Below, one piece after another: positions 25,124 to 30,364 of a DNA stretch of 30,364 bases. A model generated the notes under the pieces. It had not been told where the DNA came from. It did not search any database and was given only the letters and a program-made list of their open reading frames with translations. The stretch is from the IMG/VR virus record IMGVR_UViG_3300025879_001526, positions 1-30,364 of that record, one strand, 5' to 3'. Each line of letters starts with the position of its first letter. The stretch's first letter is position 1. This DNA comes from a virus. Made by a program: the position numbers and the translations under genes.

Positions 25124-25132
25124 TATAAATAT
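25124..25132 (-). promoter_or_regulatory. Candidate late promoter element ATATTTATA
   Basis: The minus strand reads TTAATATTTATATATACG, starting just after the Hsp20 terminator and 23 nt or more upstream of the ATG at 25101. It is one of the best matches to the recurrent element. Confidence 0.5.
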
Positions 25133-25141
25133 TAAATAATC

Positions 25142-25169
25142 AAAAAAGGGAGATTTTTTCCAATCTCCC
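25142..25169 (-). terminator. Intrinsic terminator after hsp20
   Basis: The transcript carries GGGAGATT, a 6-nt loop, AATCTCCC and then six T residues: a perfect 8-bp stem plus U-tract, 25 nt after the Hsp20 stop codon. It is the strongest terminator signal in the window, and no GC-rich alternative is nearby. Confidence 0.9.
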
Positions 25170-25193
25170 CTCTTTTAACTAACATCACTAAAA

Positions 25194-25571
25194 CTAAAAT
25201 CTAATCTTTACTTTTTTAGATTTTCGTTCTTCTTTTTTGTCCATAACAATTCTTAACACACCATTTTCAATAGATGCATCTGAGGTTGTTCCATCAAAAT
25301 CTTTTCCAACTTTGAATTGTAGGTTTACATCACCAACTACTGCATTTACCTTTTCTGCAATTGCTTTAATTGTAATAATACCTTCAGTAACATCAACATC
25401 TACATTCTTTGGATTATGTCCTACAACACTTACAATAAGTTCTTGTTTACCATCTTCTAATGTAGTGATGGAATAGTTTCCTTGATTGTTTGGGAGTGTT
25501 GAATCCCAACTAAACTTCTCATTTCTTAAAGGAGCAAGTTCGTTAAATAAATTATCAATTGTAAAAATCAT
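25194..25571 (-). CDS. Small heat-shock protein, Hsp20/alpha-crystallin family
   Basis: This 125-residue protein contains the alpha-crystallin core. A first strand pair (LIVSVVGHNPKNVDVDVTEG, then IITIKAIAEK) is followed by FKVGKDFDGTTSDASIENGV and LRIVMDKKE. The A-x-x-x-N-G-V-L motif is the family hallmark. The N-terminal arm is short, as in other phage Hsp20s. It probably holds unfolded phage or host proteins during infection, and T4-like cyanophages also carry one. It stands alone: an inverted-repeat cluster lies upstream and the terminator at 25142-25169 downstream. Confidence 0.92.
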   Translation of the reverse strand: MIFTIDNLFNELAPLRNEKFSWDSTLPNNQGNYSITTLEDGKQELIVSVVGHNPKNVDVDVTEGIITIKAIAEKVNAVVGDVNLQFKVGKDFDGTTSDASIENGVLRIVMDKKEERKSKKVKIRF

Positions 25572-25637
25572 ACTTTTCTTTTTTTAAGTTAAACATACAA
25601 TCTACATATTACCAAATCTATACCAATTCATAATAAA

Positions 25638-25664
25638 TGACATAATGTCAGTTTAACTGACATT
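25638..25664. repeat. Cluster of three TGACAT/ATGTCA half-sites, including a 21-bp palindrome
   Basis: TGACAT (25638-25643), ATGTCA (25645-25650) and TGACAT (25658-25663) are arranged so that the middle site can pair with either flank. The palindrome with arms AATGTCAGTT/AACTGACATT (25644-25653 and 25655-25664) is perfect around one central base. It lies between an unknown gene and hsp20. It is either an operator or alternative RNA hairpins. In the minus direction it has no following U-tract, so a simple terminator is unlikely. In the plus direction TTTTGTTTT follows. Confidence 0.6.
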
Positions 25665-25669
25665 TTGTT

Positions 25670-26044
25670 TTAGTTTTCTATATACTTCGATGTTAATGAG
25701 GTATATAATACTTCCAACTCTTCTTCGGTTGTACAAAACCCTAATCCATCAAATTCTAGTATTTCAACAAAATATTGGTCTGGCTTCAGTCCCATATTCT
25801 TTAACTCCGATTCATCATCAGATGAATTAGTGACAAGTCTTGGTGCATATTTATCAGTTCTTTCTTTTGGGATTGGTAATGTCCAAAAGTATGCTTTGTC
25901 TAATTCATCACCATCCTCAACATCTTCTCTATTCTCTATAAAATCACCACTTCCTTGATAGTCATTTGAAATGTGCTTTGACCAACCTTGTCTTTTAAAA
26001 GTTTCATCGGTTAGTGGTGTAACTTGTAGTTTTACTTTTCTCAT
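25670..26044 (-). CDS. Unknown acidic protein (124 aa)
   Basis: Not recognised. The product starts MRKVKLQVTPLTDETFKRQG with an acidic middle (ENREDVEDGDELDKAYFWTL) and a C-terminal helix with CTTEEELEVLYTSL. The ATG overlaps the lipoprotein stop by 4 nt, so it is the third gene of the operon starting at 27104. It has no signal peptide or membrane segment. Confidence 0.5.
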   Translation of the reverse strand: MRKVKLQVTPLTDETFKRQGWSKHISNDYQGSGDFIENREDVEDGDELDKAYFWTLPIPKERTDKYAPRLVTNSSDDESELKNMGLKPDQYFVEILEFDGLGFCTTEEELEVLYTSLTSKYIEN

Positions 26045-26586
26045 TCTAATACTATTCTAATAGTTTCTTCTATATCTTCAAATCTTGCTTTAACAATAAG
26101 TGTATCACCTACCATTTCATCTATTGGTGCAATTACTGTATTTATTTCTCCACCATCTCCACTATAAGAAAACTCATTAATAGTTGGAACACTACTCCCA
26201 TTGAATCCAGTCACATATGAAGTATCAATTGTAACCCAATTACCCAATGCATTTATTGTTCTTCTAACAATTACATATGCTGTATCATTTAAAGTCCAAT
26301 TGTGAGATGATTCCCATTCAACTAATTGTGGATATGGTTCTTCACCATTATTTAAAAGTGTTCCACCTATTGTGTGAATAGTCTGAATAGAGTTATCTGA
26401 TGAATTTAGTTCTAATTTATATAAACCCTCATTGGTTGTATCCAATCTACCATCTAATTCCATTGTGTAAAAATCAGGTATAGTAATATCATCTTCTTTT
26501 GTACAACTTGTTAATCCTACAAACATAAGGATATAAAATACAAGAGCAAATCTCAATAAGTAATCTATACTATCTAATTTTTTCAT
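26041..26586 (-). CDS. Predicted surface lipoprotein (181 aa)
   Basis: The N-terminus has MKK, a hydrophobic stretch (LLRFALVFYILMFVG) and the lipobox LTSC with the acylated cysteine at residue 28. The residues after the cysteine, T-K-E-D-D, match the K-(D/E)2 pattern of the Bacteroidota lipoprotein export signal that sends lipoproteins to the outer face of the outer membrane. The mature part (about 154 residues) looks like a beta-sandwich with Thr/Ser-rich strands and a final pair of Val/Ile/Arg strands. Phage lipoproteins often block receptors or superinfection, as in T5 Llp. That function here is an inference. Its ATG overlaps the stop of the nucleotidase gene by one base. Confidence 0.75.
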   Translation of the reverse strand: MKKLDSIDYLLRFALVFYILMFVGLTSCTKEDDITIPDFYTMELDGRLDTTNEGLYKLELNSSDNSIQTIHTIGGTLLNNGEEPYPQLVEWESSHNWTLNDTAYVIVRRTINALGNWVTIDTSYVTGFNGSSVPTINEFSYSGDGGEINTVIAPIDEMVGDTLIVKARFEDIEETIRIVLE

Positions 26587-27104
26587 TATAATAATTTTTC
26601 TAATATACTATCCCAAGTTGGATATTCGTTTGGTTTGTTATCGTTTTCCCAATCTACTCCGAATCTCAATAACTCCCCACTAAACTCACCAGCACCATTC
26701 TTGATTCTATCATCAATAAGATAATCACCCATCAACAAATCTTTTCTGTGAGTGATGAACATTCTTTTGTGAAATATATCACCGAAGTAATCTTCTATCC
26801 AAAATCTTTTATCGGTATTACTTTGTGGGTTACCCCAAGGAGCAGAAGTAGCAATGAATAATTCATACTTACCACTTTCGTGTAATTTCTTGACAGCTTC
26901 GATAGCACCTTTCATTGGTGGTGCAATTCTGAACAATCCTTGGATGTGGTCAGGAAACGTTTCGTATCTTCCTTTTAAATGTGGGTGGTTAGTAAACCAA
27001 TCTTCAATTGCTTTTCCGAAATCAACTAATACTCCATCCATATCGATGTAAACTACTTTTTTCTTCAATACTTTTTTGTTTTTTATGTTATTATTATCAC
27101 TCAT
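26586..27104 (-). CDS. HAD-family 5'(3')-deoxyribonucleotidase
   Basis: The HAD motifs are in order: D21-M-D23-G-V (motif I, VVYIDMDGVLVDF), T86/S87 in FIATSAPWGNP (motif II), K121 in HRKDLLMGDY (motif III) and D131-D132 in YLIDDR (motif IV). The cap insert between I and II and the APWGNP block fit the NT5C family, which removes phosphate from deoxynucleoside monophosphates and balances nucleotide pools. About 15 N-terminal residues are a basic, probably disordered extension. The ATG is only 8-10 nt after the predicted -7 element, so the message may be leaderless. It heads an operon with a lipoprotein. Confidence 0.85.
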   Translation of the reverse strand: MSDNNNIKNKKVLKKKVVYIDMDGVLVDFGKAIEDWFTNHPHLKGRYETFPDHIQGLFRIAPPMKGAIEAVKKLHESGKYELFIATSAPWGNPQSNTDKRFWIEDYFGDIFHKRMFITHRKDLLMGDYLIDDRIKNGAGEFSGELLRFGVDWENDNKPNEYPTWDSILEKLL

Positions 27105-27114
27105 TTACTATGTA

Positions 27115-27144
27115 AATATACAAAATTTATTTGACATTACCAAA
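27115..27144 (-). promoter_or_regulatory. Early-type promoter TTTGG-N18-GTATATT (nucleotidase operon)
   Basis: TTTGG (27144-27140), 18 nt, GTATATT (27121-27115) then TA. Only 10 nt separate GTATATT from the ATG at 27104, implying a very short or absent 5' leader. Confidence 0.75.
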
Positions 27145-27155
27145 CTTTTTATCAC

Positions 27156-27467
27156 TTATTTTAGGTATTCTGGTCCATAATAAGACCAATTATCAGTACC
27201 ATCAAAAATGTTACCTCTACTATGTTTAGCAGGTGTTCTCCAACTAGCAGGTTTTAATAAGTCTCCTTTTTTAATAGGTGATTCTTTTAACATACCATCT
27301 ATCATAGATACAAATGCCCACACGGTAGTACCATCCATAATTTTAAGGTATTTACTACCTTTACTGATTTCTAATGATTCGTATGGTTTGTATGAGAAAT
27401 TATTATTCCAATATGTTTCTCTTTCGTTGTTTACTTTTTCAAGCCAAAATTCAAATTTAGTTTTCAT
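27156..27467 (-). CDS. Small phage protein (103 aa)
   Basis: The product begins MKTKFEFWLEKVNNERETYW and contains VWAFVSMIDG and, near residues 71-90, KGDLLKPASWRTPAKHSRGN followed by IFDG. The last block resembles a widespread phage and bacterial protein of unknown function that I know only by this K-A-(A/P)-S-W-x-x-P-A-K-x-x-R-G-N motif. It is soluble and has no enzyme signature. It has its own early-type promoter and a leader that can fold into a small hairpin at 27496-27510. Confidence 0.65.
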   Translation of the reverse strand: MKTKFEFWLEKVNNERETYWNNNFSYKPYESLEISKGSKYLKIMDGTTVWAFVSMIDGMLKESPIKKGDLLKPASWRTPAKHSRGNIFDGTDNWSYYGPEYLK

Positions 27468-27495
27468 GTTTTAGTGTTTTAAGGTTTAACGTTTT

Positions 27496-27510
27496 GGGAG
27501 AATCACTCCC
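27496..27510 (-). promoter_or_regulatory. 5' leader hairpin
   Basis: In the transcript GGGAG-TGATT-CTCCC forms a perfect 5-bp GC-rich stem inside the 5' leader of the 103-residue gene, about 10 nt after the likely transcription start. It is not followed by a U-tract, so it is more likely to protect the messenger or modulate translation than to terminate. Confidence 0.45.
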
Positions 27511-27526
27511 ACTCAATTACAACACT

Positions 27527-27556
27527 AATATACAAAAAAAAGTTGAGACTACCAAA
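27527..27556 (-). promoter_or_regulatory. Early-type promoter TTTGG-N18-GTATATT
   Basis: TTTGG (27556-27552), 18 nt ending in a run of eight T residues, GTATATT (27533-27527) then AG. It overlaps an imperfect inverted repeat (AAAAAAAGTTG at 27535-27545 with CAACTTTTTTT at 27565-27575) that may also act as a weak terminator for phoH. Confidence 0.75.
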
Positions 27557-27593
27557 TGTTTTCCCAACTTTTTTTAATAAATTTTAACAAATT

Positions 27594-28256
27594 TTATTGA
27601 TATGCACTTAGTAATCTAAGTAGTTCATCTAATGCCTCATGTCTATGGTTATCCATCAAATGAGTATAGTAAACATATTTTGAATCTTTCAATTTAGGAA
27701 CATCGTGTATAGCTGAATCATTTGAAAACTTTAAATCAATTTGTTGAGGGTCTCCACAAAGTATCATAGTAGAACCTTTACCCAATCTACCCAATACCAT
27801 TCCTAATTGTGATTTAGTTAGGTTTTGATATTCATCGACTATTACTATTGAGTTTTCAAATGTTCTTCCTCTAAAGTGTGTTAGGGAAACTAATTCAATT
27901 TTCTCATCTTGTTCCATCTTTTCTAAAATGGCTGGTTTGTTATAAACCTTTCTCATATTGGAACGAATTGGTACTAACCAAGGTTCCATCTTTTCATCCA
28001 ATGAGCCAGGAAGAAATCCATTATCTTCGTTTGAAACAGTTGGTCTTGTTATAACTATTTTATTTATTTGCCGAGTAAAAAACATATCTAATGCTATTTG
28101 TACTGCTAATAACGTTTTACCAGAACCTGCTTTACCTTGAATAAAATTGTAAGGGTGATAAAGGATTGCTGTTTTTGCTAACTTTTGTTCATCTGATAAG
28201 GATAAGTTAAATTTAATCTTACCTTTAGGTGGAACCTTATTAATGTTCTCTGCCAT
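27594..28256 (-). CDS. phoH: PhoH-like ATPase
   Basis: This 220-residue P-loop protein has Walker A GKAGSGKT at 41-48, a T-R-P motif at 70-72 (IVITRPTVSNEDNGFLPG), Walker B IVIVDE at 137-142 with the D-E-x-Q-N extension, and the sensor motif CGDPQQID at 167-174. These are the hallmarks of PhoH, an ATPase with RNA-related or helicase-like roles, very common in marine phages and not limited to phosphate stress. The protein is the core domain only. It follows the 119-residue gene by 3 nt. Confidence 0.92.
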   Translation of the reverse strand: MAENINKVPPKGKIKFNLSLSDEQKLAKTAILYHPYNFIQGKAGSGKTLLAVQIALDMFFTRQINKIVITRPTVSNEDNGFLPGSLDEKMEPWLVPIRSNMRKVYNKPAILEKMEQDEKIELVSLTHFRGRTFENSIVIVDEYQNLTKSQLGMVLGRLGKGSTMILCGDPQQIDLKFSNDSAIHDVPKLKDSKYVYYTHLMDNHRHEALDELLRLLSAYQ

Positions 28257-28259
28257 TTT

Positions 28260-28619
28260 TTAATTAATAATTGTTATCTTATGCGATTTTTTAGATGGAT
28301 TTTTAATTTTAGGTTTGATTGTTTTTTCATATTTAACAATCTCTGCACAAATTTCATATTTTTCCATTCGTTCACATAAATTTAGTAATCTATGTAACGC
28401 CAACATATAATCCTTTTTTTCTACTATTGATACAATATCGATTCTAGAAAATTCAATTAATATAATAGAAGGTACATTTCTTCTATGGGCGTCAATTAAA
28501 AGAAATAGGGATTGGGTAAGAAAGTCATCTCCGTAGTTATACAAATACTCATTAAGTGTGGTATTATTGAGAGAGAAGTACTTTCTCCACTCAACATTTG
28601 CTAGTGGTTTTTTCTTCAT
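28260..28619 (-). CDS. Unknown helical protein before phoH (119 aa)
   Basis: Not recognised. The first ~90 residues are helical (WRKYFSLNNTTLNEYLYNYG and then FLTQSLFLLIDAHRRNVPSI) and the C-terminus is strongly basic (KTIKPKIKNPSKKSHKITII), suggesting nucleic-acid contact. It is co-transcribed with phoH under an ATATTTATA element at 28647-28655. Confidence 0.55.
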   Translation of the reverse strand: MKKKPLANVEWRKYFSLNNTTLNEYLYNYGDDFLTQSLFLLIDAHRRNVPSIILIEFSRIDIVSIVEKKDYMLALHRLLNLCERMEKYEICAEIVKYEKTIKPKIKNPSKKSHKITIIN

Positions 28620-28646
28620 AACCTATAAATGTTAAGTTGTTACAAT

Positions 28647-28655
28647 TATAAATAT
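28647..28655 (-). promoter_or_regulatory. Candidate late promoter element ATATTTATA
   Basis: The minus strand reads TTCATATTTATAATTG 28 nt or more upstream of the ATG at 28619. A second, weaker CATTTATAGG lies directly before that ATG. Confidence 0.4.
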
Positions 28656-28692
28656 GAAAGTAAATGATTTTTTCGGTAAAATTGAGAATGTT

Positions 28693-29835
28693 TTAATCTA
28701 TATAATCTCTTCTTCCACCTGCACCTCTATCAAGAATCCAAGTACCAAACTCAGCATCCCATTCCCAATAATCACCGTCTTTAAATACAGTTTCTCCTGC
28801 AGATGTTCCCATTCTCCCTATTGGTGTATATTGACCAGGTGGAGGTGGTGGAGTATCACCTGTATCAGTTGTTTGTGTATCGGTTTGTTCTGATGGTGAA
28901 TCAGCTGGAACACTTTCTTCTTCTGGTGAGTATCCATCGAAATCACCTAAAGTATTAGCAGGTATTAATCTATCATCGTAATTTGCTGCTGGTTTTGTTA
29001 CAACCCAACTTATATATTTAATTAATTCAATTATATCATAAGTAGGTGTTGCTTCTAATACTCCACCAGAACCCACTTGATAATTAGAATATACAAATAC
29101 GTTTTTTCTAACTTCAACTTGTCCAGCTATCTCATTTCTATTTAAGTTAATACTAAGTTCTTTTGCTCGTAATGCTTCAACCTTTTCTTTTAATGGTTTT
29201 ATATCAACTACTACAATATTTTCTTTTTGGATTACCGAATTTACAGCAAAAGGTTTTTGATTATAATAATCATCTGCAAGTATATCCATTAATTTTTTAG
29301 TTGCGTATAAATCAGGTATACCTTCAGTTCCATCTTTTAAACATAGTATAAAATCAAAATTGATATCTGGATTATCTATTACTGTTATAGAAGATTCTAT
29401 ATCGTATCTATCAAAATCTATTGATATTTGTGGATATTTAGCCCTTCTACTATCCCAAGTAGTTCCAACTGATTTTTCTTCTGGTATTAAAGAATCTCTA
29501 TATAATCTGATTAATCCATTTATATCAAAATCACCTACCGATTCTTTTATAACTACTTCATCATCCTCACTAAACCTATCTCTAATACTTCTGAATTGTT
29601 CTCTACCCGATTTAATATCAGGTCTAACTGATTCTACATAACCATCGCCATCTAAATCTTCAATGGTATCTATTATATCATTTGGAATTGGTTCGGTAGT
29701 TGGTGTTGGTATTGGTGTATTTTGAGTAGGTGGGGTATCATTACCACTACTAGTATTACCGCTATTTGTGTTGCCACTATTAGGAGTGTAACCAGGTTCG
29801 GTTGGATTAAAGTTTGGTGATTGTGGTTCTGCCAT
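28693..29835 (-). CDS. Virion-type protein with Pro/Ser-rich arms and shared C-terminal Trp module (380 aa)
   Basis: Residues 1-50 are Pro/Asn/Ser/Thr-rich and disordered. An EF-hand-like loop DLDGDGYVESV follows at about 58-68. Residues about 80-290 look globular. Residues 300-335 are acidic and Pro/Thr-rich with a five-proline run. The last ~40 residues (GRMGTSAGETVFKDGDYWEW, then W) match the module at the N-termini of the proteins at 5957-7876 and 1416-5957. That sharing, rather than position, suggests a structural protein that docks to the same partner as those baseplate proteins. No enzymatic motif is visible. An ATATTTATATAG element lies 19 nt or more upstream of its ATG. Confidence 0.55.
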   Translation of the reverse strand: MAEPQSPNFNPTEPGYTPNSGNTNSGNTSSGNDTPPTQNTPIPTPTTEPIPNDIIDTIEDLDGDGYVESVRPDIKSGREQFRSIRDRFSEDDEVVIKESVGDFDINGLIRLYRDSLIPEEKSVGTTWDSRRAKYPQISIDFDRYDIESSITVIDNPDINFDFILCLKDGTEGIPDLYATKKLMDILADDYYNQKPFAVNSVIQKENIVVVDIKPLKEKVEALRAKELSINLNRNEIAGQVEVRKNVFVYSNYQVGSGGVLEATPTYDIIELIKYISWVVTKPAANYDDRLIPANTLGDFDGYSPEEESVPADSPSEQTDTQTTDTGDTPPPPPGQYTPIGRMGTSAGETVFKDGDYWEWDAEFGTWILDRGAGGRRDYID

Positions 29836-29853
29836 TATACTAATACCTTTCTA

Positions 29854-29862
29854 TATAAATAT
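29854..29862 (-). promoter_or_regulatory. Candidate late promoter element ATATTTATA
   Basis: The minus strand reads CTAATATTTATATAGAAAGG between the dCMP deaminase stop and the ATG at 29835. The GAAAGG just downstream is one of the few purine-rich stretches in the window that could pass for a Shine-Dalgarno sequence. Confidence 0.5.
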
Positions 29863-29878
29863 TAGTTTTTAAGAAAGA

Positions 29879-30337
29879 TTAGATTCCACCATATTCATCA
29901 TCATAAAACTGAATATTAATTCCGGCCTCTTCTAACATTTCCCAACTTCTATTATAGTTCTCTTCCCAATGGTCTCCTTTGGTAGTAACACCTCTTTCAC
30001 AAAAGATTCGTGTGATACCAGCATTAATAATTCCTCTTGCACAATCTACACATGGAATTCCACAAGATAGATACATAGTACAACCTTTAGTTGATACTCC
30101 TATTCTTGCTGCATTATATATTGCATTTCGTTCACCATGTTCAAACCAATAATACTTTTCTGGTCTTTCTTGTCTTAATTTAATAGAATCATCTAAACCT
30201 CTTGGGAACGAGTTATAACCAGTTGATACTATCTCTTTATCTTCACCAACAATTATTGCACCAATCTGAGTTTTCTCATCTTTGGATTTAAGTTTAACGT
30301 TGTGTGCTAAGTTTCTAAAATATTCTACCCATCTCAT
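29879..30337 (-). CDS. dCMP deaminase
   Basis: This 152-residue zinc-dependent deaminase has the H67-G-E69 motif (WFEHGERNAIYNAA) and PC96-x-x-C99 (GIPCVDCARGI), which hold the zinc and the catalytic glutamate. The TGYNSFPRGLDD block is typical of deoxycytidylate deaminases, which convert dCMP to dUMP for thymidylate synthesis. Length agrees with the T4 Cd and bacterial enzymes (about 150-190). With the deoxyribonucleotidase at 26586-27104 it indicates phage control of nucleotide pools. The ATG at 30337 follows a TATAAATAC element. Confidence 0.92.
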   Translation of the reverse strand: MRWVEYFRNLAHNVKLKSKDEKTQIGAIIVGEDKEIVSTGYNSFPRGLDDSIKLRQERPEKYYWFEHGERNAIYNAARIGVSTKGCTMYLSCGIPCVDCARGIINAGITRIFCERGVTTKGDHWEENYNRSWEMLEEAGINIQFYDDEYGGI

Positions 30338-30346
30338 GATAATAAG

Positions 30347-30354
30347 TATTTATA
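30347..30354 (-). promoter_or_regulatory. Candidate promoter TATAAATA
   Basis: The minus strand reads TATAAATACTTATT, starting 17 nt before the ATG at 30337. This is an exact match to the T4 late core and in the opposite polarity to the ATATTTATA family seen elsewhere in the window. The upstream part is cut by the window edge. Confidence 0.35.
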
Positions 30355-30364
30355 ACTCAAATAT

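Noticed and set aside
25589-25613. A fifth TTTGG/GTATATT promoter before hsp20
   Set aside because: TTTGG and GTATGTT are present but only 13 nt apart instead of the 18 nt seen at all four other sites, so the match is probably accidental.
27534-27575. Inverted repeat AAAAAAAGTTG/CAACTTTTTTT as a phoH terminator
   Set aside because: The stem has few GC pairs and a 19-nt loop, and it coincides with the promoter at 27527-27556. It may still weakly stop phoH transcripts, but I did not list it as a terminator.
28654-28893. A plus-strand 79-codon frame at the end of the 380-residue protein gene
   Set aside because: It is mostly antisense to the shared Trp module and the disordered tail. Its cysteine-rich appearance is a product of the reversed codons.
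1-30364. tRNA genes, CRISPR arrays, insertion sequences and attachment sites
   Set aside because: I read the intergenic stretches and saw no cloverleaf with a plausible acceptor end, no regularly spaced repeats, no transposase and no integrase. A dedicated search could still find a degenerate element.

Overview
This window looks like part of a T4-like (myovirus-type) phage genome infecting a member of the Bacteroidota, most likely an uncultivated aquatic phage related to the far-T4/marine groups. Three things support this. First, a block of contractile-tail genes includes clear gp6 (baseplate J-like) and gp25 baseplate wedge proteins, and a gp55-like late sigma factor is also present. Second, four intergenic regions carry a promoter of the Bacteroidota housekeeping type (TTTG, about 20 nt, TATATTwG-like) with identical spacing. 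Third, the sequence is AT-rich, start codons lack obvious Shine-Dalgarno sequences, and one gene encodes a lipoprotein with a Bacteroidota-style lipobox and surface-export signal. Every gene I accept is on the minus strand, so transcription runs from high to low coordinates.

Layout in the direction of transcription. (1) 30337-28693: dCMP deaminase and a virion-type protein. (2) 28619-27594: a small unknown protein and a PhoH-like ATPase. (3) 27467-25670: a conserved small protein, then a HAD-family deoxyribonucleotidase, a surface lipoprotein and an unknown protein, served by two early-type promoters. (4) 25571-25194: an Hsp20 chaperone followed by a strong intrinsic terminator. (5) 25101-23584: a 57-residue protein and a large membrane protein. 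(6) 23517-20967: a compact, overlapping operon of UV damage endonuclease (UvdE), a cupin, a 58-residue protein, a peptide-deformylase-like protein that has lost its active-site motifs, and two small unknowns. (7) 20917-19919: a small membrane protein and the gp55-like sigma factor. (8) 19824-17037: a membrane PAS histidine kinase, a single-domain response regulator, a coiled-coil protein with two membrane segments and an unknown protein. (9) 16989-1: the tail/baseplate operon, containing a 45-residue basic protein, a gp5-like hub/spike, gp25, gp6, a DNRLRE-type protein, proline-rich structural proteins, a 1513-residue gp7/tail-protein-I-like protein with a LamG-like domain, and two further virion proteins. 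The last of these runs off the left edge.

Two promoter classes can be read directly. TTTGG-N18-GTATATT lies upstream of nucleotide-metabolism, repair and sigma-factor genes. An ATATTTAT(A) element lies 20-100 nt upstream of virion genes, the kinase and several others. The simplest model is that host RNA polymerase reads the first class, one of those operons makes the gp55-like sigma factor, and that factor then turns on the second class.

The most unusual content is the complete phage-borne two-component system. Its 5' leader can be drawn as an H-type pseudoknot, and the kinase starts with TTG. Also notable are the deformylase-fold pseudoenzyme, the predicted surface lipoprotein (a superinfection-exclusion candidate), a tryptophan-containing module shared by three structural proteins, and three small genes under 60 codons. 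No tRNA, CRISPR array, insertion sequence or attachment site was seen, and there is no gene-free stretch longer than about 100 bases.
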